Assembly (NCBI GenBank): GCA_913057685.1
Contig: CAJXOA010000004.1
Span: 31,055 to 95,054, forward strand
Source of the DNA: an uncultured Trueperaceae bacterium
Lineage (GTDB): Bacteria; Deinococcota; Deinococci; Deinococcales; Trueperaceae
Direction of reading: 5' to 3'
Length of the DNA stretch: 64,000 bases
The stretch's first letter is position 1. Each line of letters begins with the position of its first letter. Position numbers and translations under genes: made by a program. Below the pieces are notes generated by a model. It was not told the origin of the DNA, ran no database searches, and saw only the letters and a program-made list of their open reading frames with translations. Shown here piece by piece: positions 44,913-53,599 of the stretch.

Positions 44913-45451
44913 GCGACGGCGCGAACGACCCGGTCGCCGACGCGGTCGCCTACCTCCTGCGGCTGCTCGCGAAGCGCGACTACACCCGCCACGAGCTCGC
45001 CACCCGCCTCGCGCGGCGCGGGGTGGACGAGGCGGCGGCGGGTGCGGCGCTGGCCCGCCTCGCGGAGCTCGACCTGCTCGACGACGCGCGGGTCGGCGCC
45101 GCCCACGTCCGCGGGCGCGCCCACCGCAAGGGCCGCCTGGCGTTGGCGCGCGACCTGGCGAAGCGGGGGCTGGACGAGGGGATCCGCGAGCGGTTGCTCG
45201 GGGACCTCGACGACGCGCAGCAGCGCGAGGCGGCGGCGGGCGTGCTGCGCAAGGAACGCTGGCGCTTCGCCGGCGCGGACGCCCGCAAGAACCGCGCGAA
45301 GGCGGCGTCGTTCCTGACGCGCCGCGGCTTCCCGAGCGACGTCGTCCGCGATCTGGTGGAGGACGCCTTCCCGGTCGACGAGGCGGCCGCCTGGGAGGAG
45401 GAGGGCGACGGGGACGACCCCGGCGCGCGGCGAGGGGGCGTGGAGGGCTAG
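44909..45451 (+). CDS. recX: RecX, regulator of RecA
   Basis: 180 residues; small helical protein that caps and inhibits RecA filaments. The three RecX helical repeats are visible: AVAYLLRLLAKRDYTRHELATRLARRGVDE, AALARLAELDLLDDARVGAAHVRGRAHRKGRLALARDLAKRGLDE and AAGVLRKERWRF...KAASFLTRRGFPSDVVRDLV. The ATG overlaps the permease stop (ATGA). recA is not in the window. The acidic C-terminus (WEEEGDGDDPGARR) is unusual but short. Confidence 0.9.
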   Translation: MSDGANDPVADAVAYLLRLLAKRDYTRHELATRLARRGVDEAAAGAALARLAELDLLDDARVGAAHVRGRAHRKGRLALARDLAKRGLDEGIRERLLGDLDDAQQREAAAGVLRKERWRFAGADARKNRAKAASFLTRRGFPSDVVRDLVEDAFPVDEAAAWEEEGDGDDPGARRGGVEG

Positions 45452-45478
45452 CGTGGGGGGAGCGGCCGGCCGCCGCGT

Positions 45479-45507
45479 TTGACCGCCCCCCCGGGGGCTG
45501 CTATTCT
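45479..45507 (+). promoter_or_regulatory. Promoter of tRNA-Pro
   Basis: TTGACC (45479-45484), 17-bp spacer, TATTCT (45502-45507), 12 bp before the tRNA. It has the same -35 sequence and spacing as the argG promoter. Confidence 0.8.
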
Positions 45508-45519
45508 TTTCCTTCGCGT

Positions 45520-45596
45520 CGGGGCGTAGCGCAGTCTGGTAGCGCACCTCGTTCGGGACGAGGGGGTCGGAGGTTCGAATCCTCCCGCCCCGACCA
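45520..45596 (+). tRNA. tRNA-Pro (anticodon CGG)
   Basis: 77 nt including encoded CCA. Acceptor CGGGGCG pairs with CGCCCCG; D arm GCGC-AGTCTGGTA-GCGC; anticodon arm CCTCG-TTCGGGA-CGAGG with anticodon CGG; T arm GGAGG-TTCGAAT-CCTCC. It reads CCG. Confidence 0.97.
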
Positions 45597-45600
45597 GCAT

Positions 45601-45624
45601 CGCCCCCCGGTCCGCCGGGGGGCG
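45601..45624 (+). terminator. Hairpin after tRNA-Pro
   Basis: Perfect 10-bp GC stem (45601-45610 with 45615-45624), TCCG loop, no U-tract. Confidence 0.6.
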
Positions 45625-45648
45625 TCGCCATAGCCACGACCCCGTGCC

Positions 45649-46656
45649 ATGGCCGCGACCCCAGGGTCGCACCCCGCGACCGCACCCCGTGACCGCGACG
45701 CCCTGGAGGCCCTCGTGCTCGACGACCCCACCCCCACCCCCCGCCCCGCCGACCTCGCGCGCCTCGCGGCGCTGCCGGTGGCGGTGACGTTCGGTGCCGT
45801 CGCGCTGTTGTGGATGGCGGGCTTCGGCCAAACGCCGCCCGAGACGCTGCCGCTCGCCACCCTCGTGTTCTTCGGCGCGATGTTCGCCGACGCCGCCGCG
45901 CAGGCGCTCCGCCGCGCCGGCGCGCGGGGCGCGGTGGCGCTCGCCGCCGGATTCGCCGCCGCCGTTCCCGTCGCCGTCCTGGTCGGCCGCCCGACCGACC
46001 TGTGCGCGGCCGCGACGATGGTGCTGGGCGCGGCGCTGCTGCAGGCGGTCGGGCTGCGCCGCGCGGAGATGGTCGGCGCCATGAGCATCTACGTCGCCGC
46101 CACCCTGCTCGCGAACTACACCCTGGACGCCTTCCTTCCCGTCGGCGACTGGTTCCTCGTCAACGTCGGGACGTTCTTCTTCGGCGTGACGTTCACGCAG
46201 CGCGACCGGGTGCACCGGTTCGGGCGCACCGCGGTCTACACGATGATCTTCGTCGCCGCCCTCGCGAACGTCGCCGCCGCCCTGTCGCTCGCCACCCCCC
46301 TGCGCTTCGTGGCGGTCAGCTTCTTCGCGATCCTCGCCTCCGAGGCGGCGGACACCGAGATCTTCCAGCGCTTGGCCTCCCGCCGGTGGCTCACCCGCGT
46401 GCTCGGCAGCAACGCCGTGTCCGCCCCCCTGGACACGATCCTGTTCACCGTCCTCGCGTTCGCCGGCATGCCGTTCGCGACCGTGACGTGGATGCTGCAG
46501 GTCATCACGACCGACGTGGCGGTGAAGTACGCCAGCGGGCTCGTGACCGCCCTGCTGCTGCTGCGCGCGCGGGGCGGGGCGCCCCCCGCCCCGCCGGAGG
46601 ACGACGGTGGGGCGGCCCGGCCGCCCCGGTCGGCGGCGACGCCCGCCGACGCCTGA
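45649..46656 (+). CDS. VUT/YhhQ-family transporter (putative queuosine-precursor importer)
   Basis: 335 residues with about six to eight hydrophobic helices after a Pro-rich N-terminus of about 35 residues. [77 protein letters not shown] and [22 protein letters not shown] match the YhhQ pattern (helix bearing DTxLF). YhhQ imports preQ0/preQ1 in E. coli. A tgt gene 2.6 kb away supports salvage, but the substrate is inferred. The ATG at 45649 has no clear ribosome-binding site. Tail-to-tail with the amidase gene, 1 bp apart. Confidence 0.82.
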   Translation: MAATPGSHPATAPRDRDALEALVLDDPTPTPRPADLARLAALPVAVTFGAVALLWMAGFGQTPPETLPLATLVFFGAMFADAAAQALRRAGARGAVALAAGFAAAVPVAVLVGRPTDLCAAATMVLGAALLQAVGLRRAEMVGAMSIYVAATLLANYTLDAFLPVGDWFLVNVGTFFFGVTFTQRDRVHRFGRTAVYTMIFVAALANVAAALSLATPLRFVAVSFFAILASEAADTEIFQRLASRRWLTRVLGSNAVSAPLDTILFTVLAFAGMPFATVTWMLQVITTDVAVKYASGLVTALLLLRARGGAPPAPPEDDGGAARPPRSAATPADA

Positions 46657-46663
46657 CTCAGGC
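46651..46663. repeat. Palindrome containing both convergent stop codons
   Basis: GCCTGA-C-TCAGGC, a 13-bp inverted repeat in which the stop codons of the YhhQ-type gene and the amidase gene form the two arms. There is no other intergenic space, so no conventional terminator separates the two genes. Confidence 0.7.
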
Positions 46664-48025
46664 CGGCGCGAGCGCGTCGCGCACCGCCGCCGCGACCGCG
46701 AGGGCGTGCCCCTCGCGGCCGGGGGCGGTCGCGACCATGAGGCCGATCCCCGCCGGGCCGTCGAGCGGGAGCGTGACCGCCGGGCCGCCCCCCAGGTTGA
46801 CGAGGGTCGTGTTGCGCAGCACCGCCCCGTTCGCCGCGACGTAGGCGTCGTCGTCGCGCTCGAGCGGCGCGAGGGGCGGGGGGCGTACCGCGACGGTCGG
46901 CGCGATCAGCGCGTCCGTCTCCTGGAGATCGCGCCACAGGGCCGCCCGCAACGCGTCGCGCTCGCGGTGCAACCGAACGTAGTCGCTGGACGGTCGCCCC
47001 TCGGCCGCGCGGATGCGGGCGGCGATGCGGCGGTCGACCGGCGGGCGTCCGGTCTCGAGCAGGTCGCGGTGGATGGCCCACGCCTCGTGCGCCGCGAAAC
47101 TCCCGTAGCGGGGGTACAGCGCGTGCAGGTCGGCGAGCGTGGGGATCGGCGTCGCGTCGACGGCGTGCCCCGCCGACCGCACGGCGGCGAGGGCGGCGTC
47201 GAACGCCGCGGCGACCGCCGCGTCGAGCCCCTCGCGGAGGACGGTGGGGGGCGCGGCGAGGCGGAGCGGGGCGGAGGTGCGCGGCATCGGGCGGGGCGGC
47301 CGGGCGGCCAACGCCCGCCACACCGCCCAGGCGTCCTCGAGGCTGCGGGCGATCGGCCCGACCGTATCCAGCGTCGTCGAGAGCGGCACGACGCCGTCGT
47401 TCGGGAGGGCCCCGTCGGTCGTCTTGAGGCCCACCAACCCCTGGAAGGCGGCGGGGATGCGGACCGACCCGCCGGTGTCCGACCCGAGGGCGGCGACCGC
47501 CTCGCCGCGCGCGACCGCGACGGCGGAGCCGGTCGAGGAGCCGCCCGGCACCTCGCCCGGGCCCCCCACCCGGTCGGGCGTCCCGACGTGCGGGTTGAGG
47601 CCGAGCCCGGAGAAGGCGAGTTCCGGCATGTGCGTCCGGCCGAGCAGGACGGCGCCCGCGGCGTCGAGGCGCGCGACGACCGGTGCGTCGACCGCGGCGG
47701 TTTCGCCGCGCGCGAGGCGGGCGGCGGACCCGGCGGCGGACACCTCGCCCGCCATGTCGAAGAGGTCCTTCACCGCGAGCGGGATGCCTTGGAGCGGCCC
47801 GAGGTCGACGCCGGCCGCGAAGGCGCGGTCGGCGGCGCGCGCCGCGGCGCGCGCCCGGTCGGCGGTCGCCGTCCGCCACACCGGCCCGGGCTCCACCCGG
47901 GCCAAGCAGGCGTCGGTCACCTCGCTCGGGCGGACGTCCCCCCGCCGGTAGGCGGCCGCCAGGTCGGTCAGGGTCGCGCGGGTCGGGTCGTCGGGGAGGG
48001 GGGCGCCGTCGGCCGGGTCGGGCAT
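46658..48025 (-). CDS. Amidase-signature family amidase
   Basis: 455 residues. The Ser-cisSer-Lys triad is visible: Lys in GIPLAVKDLFDMAGE, the Gly/Ser-rich signature EVPGGSSTGSAVAVARGEAVAALGSDTGGSVRIPAAF (two Ser), followed by GLKTTDGALP. The family ranges from generic amide hydrolases to GatA; there are no gatB/gatC neighbours and the C-terminal part fits stand-alone amidases. ATG 48025 lies 5 nt after TATCCT. Confidence 0.9.
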   Translation of the reverse strand: MPDPADGAPLPDDPTRATLTDLAAAYRRGDVRPSEVTDACLARVEPGPVWRTATADRARAAARAADRAFAAGVDLGPLQGIPLAVKDLFDMAGEVSAAGSAARLARGETAAVDAPVVARLDAAGAVLLGRTHMPELAFSGLGLNPHVGTPDRVGGPGEVPGGSSTGSAVAVARGEAVAALGSDTGGSVRIPAAFQGLVGLKTTDGALPNDGVVPLSTTLDTVGPIARSLEDAWAVWRALAARPPRPMPRTSAPLRLAAPPTVLREGLDAAVAAAFDAALAAVRSAGHAVDATPIPTLADLHALYPRYGSFAAHEAWAIHRDLLETGRPPVDRRIAARIRAAEGRPSSDYVRLHRERDALRAALWRDLQETDALIAPTVAVRPPPLAPLERDDDAYVAANGAVLRNTTLVNLGGGPAVTLPLDGPAGIGLMVATAPGREGHALAVAAAVRDALAPA

Positions 48026-48030
48026 GGGGC

Positions 48031-48036
48031 AGGATA
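48031..48036 (-). promoter_or_regulatory. -10 box of the leaderless amidase gene
   Basis: TATCCT on the minus strand, 5 nt before ATG 48025. Confidence 0.5.
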
Positions 48037-48090
48037 CCGGGCGGGCGCCCGCCCGCCCGGCGGGGCGGTAGAGTGACGGCAGGAGGCGGC

Positions 48091-48375
48091 ATGCAACGCA
48101 CCCGCAGCGAACTGCAAGCGATGACGCACGCCGACCTCGTGGACCGGGTCCTGGAGCTGCAGGACATGCTCCGCGAGGGACTCGCGGTCCGCGAGTCGCT
48201 GCACGCGATCCTCAACCAGGTGCTCGCGGCGAACGAGGAGGCGGTGCTGCACTACGCCGACCTCGGCGACGACGCGCCCGACGAGGAGCTCGAGAAGAAG
48301 CGGGCGTGGGCCGCCGCCCGCCTCGCGGTCGCCGACCCGCCCGGCGCCGCGAAACGCCGAACGCACGAGGACTGA
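48091..48375 (+). CDS. Small helical hypothetical protein
   Basis: 94 residues, not recognised. SELQAMTHADLVDRVLELQDMLREGLAVRESLHAILNQVLAANEEAVL is strongly amphipathic and likely a coiled coil; the end is basic. ATG 48091 has AGGAGG at good spacing and a TAGAGT box (48069-48074) further upstream, so it looks like a real, separately transcribed gene. No membrane segment is seen. Confidence 0.7.
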   Translation: MQRTRSELQAMTHADLVDRVLELQDMLREGLAVRESLHAILNQVLAANEEAVLHYADLGDDAPDEELEKKRAWAAARLAVADPPGAAKRRTHED

Positions 48376-48414
48376 GTTCGCCCATCGCGCACCGACGTGC
48401 GCGCGGCGCGACGA

Positions 48415-48420
48415 TAGCGT
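48415..48420 (+). promoter_or_regulatory. -10 box of the leaderless site-2 protease gene
   Basis: TAGCGT, 5 nt before ATG 48426. Confidence 0.55.
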
Positions 48421-48425
48421 GCCCC

Positions 48426-49556
48426 ATGCTTCGCTCCGGCTACCGCCTACCGTTCACGATCGCCGGGATCCCCATCCGCCTCGACGCGACGTTCGCGCTG
48501 CTCGTCGCGCTCCTGACGTGGTTGATCGGGACGCGGGTCGCGACGTACGCCGACCTGTTGTCCCTCGACGTCGATCCGGCCCGCCTGCAGGCGGGCGCCA
48601 CCCCGTGGGTGTTGGGCCTCACGGGGGCCCTGGGGCTGGTGCTCAGCGTGCTGCTGCACGAGCTGGCGCACGCGCTGGTCGCCCGGCGGTTCGGCGTGAC
48701 GATTCGCGAGATCCGCCTGTGGATCCTGGGCGGCATCGCGCAGTTCGACGAGATGCCCGCCCGCCCGCGGGAGGAGGCGATCGTGGCGATCGCCGGCCCG
48801 ATCGCCAGCCTGGCGATCGGCGCGGTCTTGTGGGGCGTCGTGACGGTCGTCGGGGGCGCGGCCGGCGTCGCGCTGGTCGTCCTCGCCTACCTCGCGACGG
48901 TGAACGTCGTCCTGGCGATCTTCAACCTTCTGCCCGCCCTCCCGATGGACGGCGGCCGCGTGTTGCGCGCGCTGCTGGCGATGGCGCTCGGTCCGCTCCG
49001 CGCGACCCGCATCGCGGCGACCGTCAGCCAGATCGTGGCGGTCGGCATGGGCCTGTTCGGCCTCGTGACGTTCAACCTGTTCCTGGTCGCCATCGCGGTG
49101 TTCGTGTACGCCGCGGTGCAGGCGGAGGCCCGCTACGCGATCGTCCGCGACGTCCTCGACGACGTCCCGGTGCGCGACATCATGACGCGGGAGGTGGAGA
49201 CCGTGGGCGCCTCGATGCCGGTCGGCGACTTCGTCGATACCGTCATCGCCCGCCGTCACGTCTTCTTCCCCGTCGTCGGGCCGGGCGGCGACCTGCTGGG
49301 CACCCTCCGCCTGCAGGACCTCGAGGATGCGCCCCGCGACGCCTCCGTCGCCGACGTCATGCGCCGCGACGTCGCGACGATCCCCCCGACCGCCAGCGCG
49401 GCGGACGCCTTCCGGAAGCTCGGCGAGGCGCCGGGCCAACGCCTCGTGGTGGTGGACGCCGCGGGCGCCCTGATCGGGATCGTGAGCACCACCGACCTGC
49501 TGCGCAGCCTGCAGGTGCGCCTGACGCGGCGGCGCCTCGAGGACGAGGCCGCCTGA
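48426..49556 (+). CDS. Site-2 protease family zinc metalloprotease with CBS domains
   Basis: 376 residues. The membrane part has about six helices, the zinc motif LLHELAHALVARRFG and the second metal motif NLLPALPMDGGRVLRALLA (NxxPxxPxDGG), as in SpoIVFB-type S2P proteases. Residues about 240-365 hold two CBS domains (VRDIMTREVETVGASMP, VADVMRRDVATIPPTASAADAF), which sense adenine nucleotides in the SpoIVFB group. Substrate proteins are unknown. Confidence 0.92.
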   Translation: MLRSGYRLPFTIAGIPIRLDATFALLVALLTWLIGTRVATYADLLSLDVDPARLQAGATPWVLGLTGALGLVLSVLLHELAHALVARRFGVTIREIRLWILGGIAQFDEMPARPREEAIVAIAGPIASLAIGAVLWGVVTVVGGAAGVALVVLAYLATVNVVLAIFNLLPALPMDGGRVLRALLAMALGPLRATRIAATVSQIVAVGMGLFGLVTFNLFLVAIAVFVYAAVQAEARYAIVRDVLDDVPVRDIMTREVETVGASMPVGDFVDTVIARRHVFFPVVGPGGDLLGTLRLQDLEDAPRDASVADVMRRDVATIPPTASAADAFRKLGEAPGQRLVVVDAAGALIGIVSTTDLLRSLQVRLTRRRLEDEAA

Positions 49557-49630
49557 CCGTGGCGGCGCGGACGCCGCCGCCCTCGGACGTGCCGGGGCGA
49601 GCGCGGACGCAGGGGGGGCGCCGACGGCAA

Positions 49631-49667
49631 CGAAGCGCGCACGCGACGTCGTCGCGTGCGCGCTTCG
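49631..49667. terminator. 17-bp perfect hairpin between site-2 protease gene and tRNA-Asn
   Basis: Arms 49631-49647 and 49651-49667 are exact complements with a GTC loop. It lies between the + strand protease gene and the - strand tRNA and can serve both; on the minus strand it is followed by TTGCC. The perfect GC-rich match of this length is notable. Confidence 0.7.
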
Positions 49668-49686
49668 GCCCCGCGCGGGGGTGCGT

Positions 49687-49761
49687 TGGCTCGGCGGGCA
49701 GGATTCGAACCTGCGACCAATCGGTTAACAGCCGATCGCTCTACCACTGAGCTACCGCCGA
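49687..49761 (-). tRNA. tRNA-Asn (anticodon GTT)
   Basis: 75 nt with encoded CCA. Acceptor TCGGCGG/CCGCCGA, D arm GCTC-AGTGGTA-GAGC, anticodon arm ATCGG-CTGTTAA-CCGAT with GTT, T arm GCAGG-TTCGAAT-CCTGC, discriminator G. It is a substrate of both Tgt (G34) and TsaD (reads ANN codons), whose genes are in this window. Confidence 0.97.
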
Positions 49762-49784
49762 CCGTCGCCCGTTCGGGCCCGTAG

Positions 49785-49814
49785 AGGGTAGCACGCGCTC
49801 CGCGAGGGCGACAA
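49785..49814 (-). promoter_or_regulatory. Promoter of tRNA-Asn
   Basis: On the minus strand TTGTCG (49814-49809), 18-bp spacer, TACCCT (49790-49785), 23 bp before the tRNA. Confidence 0.6.
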
Positions 49815-49855
49815 GGCACGCGCGCCGGTTCCGGCGCGCGCTCGCCGCCACCCGG

Positions 49856-49861
49856 TAGGCT
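49856..49861 (+). promoter_or_regulatory. -10 box of the leaderless MazG-like gene
   Basis: TAGGCT, 6 nt before ATG 49868. A GCGCGCCGG inverted repeat lies just upstream (about 49820-49839). Confidence 0.55.
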
Positions 49862-49867
49862 TGCGGC

Positions 49868-50206
49868 ATGACCCTTCAGGAGTACGAGACCGGCGCGCGC
49901 AGCACCGCGCGCTACCCAAGCGACGCGACCCTGCTCTACCCCGTCCTCAAGCTCGCCGGCGAATCCGGCGAGGTCGCCGAAAAACTCGGCAAGGCGATGC
50001 GCGACGGCGGCTGGACGCCGGGCGCACCCCTCGACGACGCGCTGCGCGACGCGCTCGTGAAGGAGCTCGGGGACGTCCTGTGGTACGTCGCGAGCGTCGC
50101 GGTGGACCTCGGCAGTTCCCTCGAGGAGGTCGCGGAGACGAACCTCGCGAAGCTCGCGTCGCGCGCCGAACGCGGGGCGATCCACGGCTCCGGCGACGAC
50201 CGCTGA
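49868..50206 (+). CDS. MazG-like nucleotide pyrophosphohydrolase
   Basis: 112 residues, all-alpha NTP-PPase superfamily. The metal motif is split as usual: [19 protein letters not shown] (ExxE) and [18 protein letters not shown] (ExxD). Single-domain members remove pyrophosphate from aberrant or excess nucleoside triphosphates. ATG start 6 nt after TAGGCT. Convergent with the oxidoreductase gene. Confidence 0.9.
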   Translation: MTLQEYETGARSTARYPSDATLLYPVLKLAGESGEVAEKLGKAMRDGGWTPGAPLDDALRDALVKELGDVLWYVASVAVDLGSSLEEVAETNLAKLASRAERGAIHGSGDDR

Positions 50207-50225
50207 GCGGCGCGCCCGCCCGGCC

Positions 50226-51314
50226 TCACCCCGGGTCGACCTCCGCCATCGCCGCCTGCAGGTCCGACGCCTCCTCCCCCACCGTCACGGGCAGGCCGCG
50301 ACCGGCGGAGTCGTAGGCGGCGAGCACCAACCGGACCGCCTCGCGGCCGTCGGTCCCGGTCGCGGGTACGGCGCCCTCGCCGCGGACGGCGGCGAGGAAC
50401 GCCGCGACCTGCGCGGTGTGGCTCTTGGGCGCGGCGAACGTCTCGCGCGCCACGTCGGTCGTCGACCAGTCGCCCCCACCCGACGCGCGCGAGGCGTGCA
50501 CGAGGACCGGGTCGGTGTGGCGGTTCGTCCACTCGAGCGCGCCGGCGCTGCCGTACACCCAGAACCCCTCCTCCCACCCCGTCGCGCTCCAGCTGGTCTC
50601 GACCGACCCGAGGGCGCCGGATGCGAAGCGCAGCGAGACGTGCGCGGTGTCCTCGAGCTCGACCGGCCAGCGGCGGGTCGCGACGCGGGCGTACACCTCC
50701 TCGACGTCGCCCGCCAGGTGCCGCGCGAGGTCCATCAGGTGCACGCCGTTGTCGAGCAGGGTGCCGCCGCCGCCCGACGCGCGCGTCTGGAAGCTGGGGC
50801 GGACCTCCGCCGCACCGCCCCAATCGTGCGCCTGACGGAGGCGCACGAAGGCGACGTCGCCGATCTCGCCGGCCGCGATGCGTTCGTGCGCCCGCGCGAT
50901 CGCCGCGTCGCTGCGCATCTGGTGCCCGATCTGCAGCGTCACGCCGGCGGCGTCGCACGCGCGAATCATGGCGTCGGCCTGCGCGAGATCCAGCGCGATC
51001 GGCTTCTCGCACAGGACGTGCAGGCCGGCCTCGGCGGCGGCGAGCACGAGGTCGTGGTGGGTGGAGACCGGCGTCGCGATGCTGACGACGTCGAGGTCGG
51101 CGGCGGCGAACATCGCCGCGGCGTCGTCGTAGACGTCGGGGATCGCGTACGCCGCGGCGCGGCGGGCGCCGGCGCCGGGGTCGGGGTCGGCGATCGCGAC
51201 GAGGTCCGCGCCGGACGCGCGGTACCCCTCGGCGTGCGCGCGGGAGATGCTGCCGGCGCCGACGATGCCGGCGCGGAGGGGGCGGTGCGGCGGGGCGGGG
51301 GCGGGTCGGGTCAT
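50226..51314 (-). CDS. Gfo/Idh/MocA-family oxidoreductase
   Basis: 362 residues. Rossmann start [20 protein letters not shown], then [31 protein letters not shown] (the EKP motif), and the C-terminal beta-sheet domain with [16 protein letters not shown] and [27 protein letters not shown]. The family oxidises sugars, inositols or their derivatives with NAD(P). It is divergent from an isomerase-type gene and a second Gfo/Idh gene, suggesting one catabolic locus. ATG 51314 lies 6 nt after TAGCAT. Confidence 0.9.
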   Translation of the reverse strand: MTRPAPAPPHRPLRAGIVGAGSISRAHAEGYRASGADLVAIADPDPGAGARRAAAYAIPDVYDDAAAMFAAADLDVVSIATPVSTHHDLVLAAAEAGLHVLCEKPIALDLAQADAMIRACDAAGVTLQIGHQMRSDAAIARAHERIAAGEIGDVAFVRLRQAHDWGGAAEVRPSFQTRASGGGGTLLDNGVHLMDLARHLAGDVEEVYARVATRRWPVELEDTAHVSLRFASGALGSVETSWSATGWEEGFWVYGSAGALEWTNRHTDPVLVHASRASGGGDWSTTDVARETFAAPKSHTAQVAAFLAAVRGEGAVPATGTDGREAVRLVLAAYDSAGRGLPVTVGEEASDLQAAMAEVDPG

Positions 51315-51320
51315 GGCGGA

Positions 51321-51326
51321 ATGCTA
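51321..51326 (-). promoter_or_regulatory. -10 box of the leaderless oxidoreductase gene
   Basis: TAGCAT on the minus strand, 6 nt before ATG 51314. Confidence 0.6.
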
Positions 51327-51362
51327 CCGCCGATGCGCACCCCGCGGCCCCCCACCCTTCGG

Positions 51363-51368
51363 TATGGT
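51363..51368 (+). promoter_or_regulatory. -10 box of the sugar-isomerase-like operon
   Basis: TATGGT, 66 nt before ATG 51435, which is preceded by AAAGGAG. This operon therefore has a leader, unlike the divergent gene. Confidence 0.4.
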
Positions 51369-51434
51369 CGCGCCAACCTCGCGCCCGTCGGTCGCCGCAC
51401 GCCTACGCGCACGCCGCCGGGGAAAGGAGCCGCC

Positions 51435-52439
51435 ATGCCCAGGCCCGTCACGCTGTTCACCGGCCAGTGGGCCGACCTGCCCCTCGCGGAGCTCGCGCCG
51501 CTCGCGCGCGACCTGGGGTACGACGGCCTCGAGCTCGCCTGTTGGGGCGACCACCTCGACGTGCGCCGCGCCGCGACCGACCCGGCGTACGTCCGCGAAC
51601 GCCTCGACCTGCTCGACGCGCACGACCTGAGCCTGCACGCGATCGGCAACCACCTCGTCGGGCAGGCGGTGTGCGACCCGATCGACGAACGCCACCGCGC
51701 GATCCTGCCCGACCGCGTCTGGGGGGACGGCGACCCCGAGGGGGTCCGCCGCCGCGCCGCGGAGGAGCTCGCGATCACCGCCGACGCCGCCCAGGCGCTC
51801 GGTGTTCGGGTCGTGACCGGCTTCACCGGCAGCCCGATCTGGCACGCCCTGTACGCCTTCCCGCCGACCGACGACGCCTACTGGCGTCGCGGCTTCGAGG
51901 CGTTCGCCGCCCGCTTCGAACCGATCCTGCAGGCGTTCGACGCCGCCGGCACGACGTTCGCGCTGGAGGTGCACCCGACCGAGATCGCCTTCGACGGCGC
52001 CACCGCAGCGCGGGCGTTGGACGCGGTCGACCACCACCCGCGCTTCGCCTTCAACTACGACCCGTCGCACCTCGCCTACCAGGGCGTCGACTACGTCCGC
52101 TTCCTGCACGACTTCGCGGACCGCATCGCGCACGTCCACGTCAAGGACGTCGCGTGGGGCCGGGGGGACGGGACGGTCGGGACGTTCGGGGGCCACACGG
52201 CGTTCGGCGATCCGCGGCGCGACTGGGACTTCCGCAGCGTCGGGCGGGGCGACGTCGATTTCGAGGCGATCCTCGCCGCCCTGCAGGACGTCGGCTACGA
52301 CGGGCCGCTGTCGGTCGAGTGGGAGGACGCCCGCATGGACCGCGTGCACGGTGCGCGGGAGGCGGCGGCGTTCGTCCGCGCGCTCGACTACCCGCCCGCC
52401 CACGGTGCGTTCGACGCGGCGTTCGGGAGCGACGCGTGA
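51435..52439 (+). CDS. Sugar phosphate isomerase/epimerase (xylose-isomerase-like TIM barrel)
   Basis: 334 residues of the AP endonuclease-2/IolE/xylose-isomerase-like family: [106 protein letters not shown] and [17 protein letters not shown] supply the conserved Glu, Asp and His metal ligands. It probably acts on a keto-sugar or inosose. Coupled by overlap to a Gfo/Idh gene, a common pairing. Confidence 0.9.
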   Translation: MPRPVTLFTGQWADLPLAELAPLARDLGYDGLELACWGDHLDVRRAATDPAYVRERLDLLDAHDLSLHAIGNHLVGQAVCDPIDERHRAILPDRVWGDGDPEGVRRRAAEELAITADAAQALGVRVVTGFTGSPIWHALYAFPPTDDAYWRRGFEAFAARFEPILQAFDAAGTTFALEVHPTEIAFDGATAARALDAVDHHPRFAFNYDPSHLAYQGVDYVRFLHDFADRIAHVHVKDVAWGRGDGTVGTFGGHTAFGDPRRDWDFRSVGRGDVDFEAILAALQDVGYDGPLSVEWEDARMDRVHGAREAAAFVRALDYPPAHGAFDAAFGSDA

Positions 52440-53599
52440 TCCGCGAACCGGCCGTCCCCCTGCGCCTCGGGATGGTGGGCGGCGGCACCGGCGCGTTCAT
52501 CGGGGGGGTGCACCGCACCGCGGCGCGGCTGGACGGGGCGTACGCCCTCACCGCCGGCGCGCTCGCCTCGACGCCGGACCGTGCGCGGGCGTCGGCGGCG
52601 GCGATCGGTCTGCCCCGCGCCTACGACGATTGGCGATCGATGGTGGCGGGCGAGGCGGCGTTGCCGAGCGAAGCGCGGATCGAAGCGGTCGCGATCGTCA
52701 CGCCGAACCACCTGCACCATCCGGTCGCGAAGGCGTTCCTGGAGGCCGGCATCCACGTGATCGTCGACAAGCCGATGACGACGACGTCGGCGGAGGCGGA
52801 CGAGTTGGTGGCGCTCGCCGAGGCGCGTGGGCTCGTGCTGGCGGTGACGTACAACTACACCGGCTACCCGATGGTTCGGCAGGCCCGCGCGATGGTGGCG
52901 GAGGGCGCGATCGGGACGATCCGCAAGGTGGTCGTGACGTACCAACAGGGGTGGTTGGCGACGAAGGTGGAGGCCACCGGCCTCAAGCAGGCGGTGTGGC
53001 GCGCCGACCCCGCGCAGGCCGGCATCGCCGGGGCGATGGGGGACATCGGGAGTCACGCGGAGAACCTCGTCGCGACCGTCACCGGCCTCGACGTGGAGGC
53101 GGTCTGTGCCGACCTCACGACGTTCGTGCCGGGCCGCGCCCTCGACGACGACGCGTCGCTGCTGTTGCGCTTGCGAGGCGGGGCGCGCGGCGCGATGGTC
53201 GCGTCGCAGGTCGCGGTCGGTCGGGAGAACGACCTGCGCCTCGACGTGTTCGGGAGCGACGGGGCGCTCAGCTGGCGGCAGGAGGCCCCGAACGCCTTGA
53301 CGTACGCCCCGCTGGACGGCCCCCCACGCACCCTGACGCGGGGTGGGCCCGACCTGCACCCCGACGCGGAGGCCGCCGCCCGCGTCCCGGGCGGGCACCC
53401 CGAGGGCTTCCTCGAGGCGTTCGCGAACGTCTACGGCGACGTCGCCGCCGCGATCCGCGCCGCGCAGGGGCACGACGTGCCGCCCGGCACGCCCCCCACC
53501 GGGCGGGACGGCGCGCGCGGCGTGCGGTTCGTCGAGGCGACGATCGAAAGTGCGGGCAGCGACGCGAAGTGGACGCCGGTCCCGGAGGGGCCCGCGTGA
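52436..53599 (+). CDS. Gfo/Idh/MocA-family oxidoreductase (second)
   Basis: 387 residues: [57 protein letters not shown] (DKP motif), [20 protein letters not shown], and [25 protein letters not shown]. The C-terminal domain includes [19 protein letters not shown]. The [10 protein letters not shown] segment is characteristic of the longer branch found next to sugar isomerases in catabolic operons. Both ends overlap neighbours by 4 bp. Confidence 0.9.
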   Translation: MIREPAVPLRLGMVGGGTGAFIGGVHRTAARLDGAYALTAGALASTPDRARASAAAIGLPRAYDDWRSMVAGEAALPSEARIEAVAIVTPNHLHHPVAKAFLEAGIHVIVDKPMTTTSAEADELVALAEARGLVLAVTYNYTGYPMVRQARAMVAEGAIGTIRKVVVTYQQGWLATKVEATGLKQAVWRADPAQAGIAGAMGDIGSHAENLVATVTGLDVEAVCADLTTFVPGRALDDDASLLLRLRGGARGAMVASQVAVGRENDLRLDVFGSDGALSWRQEAPNALTYAPLDGPPRTLTRGGPDLHPDAEAAARVPGGHPEGFLEAFANVYGDVAAAIRAAQGHDVPPGTPPTGRDGARGVRFVEATIESAGSDAKWTPVPEGPA

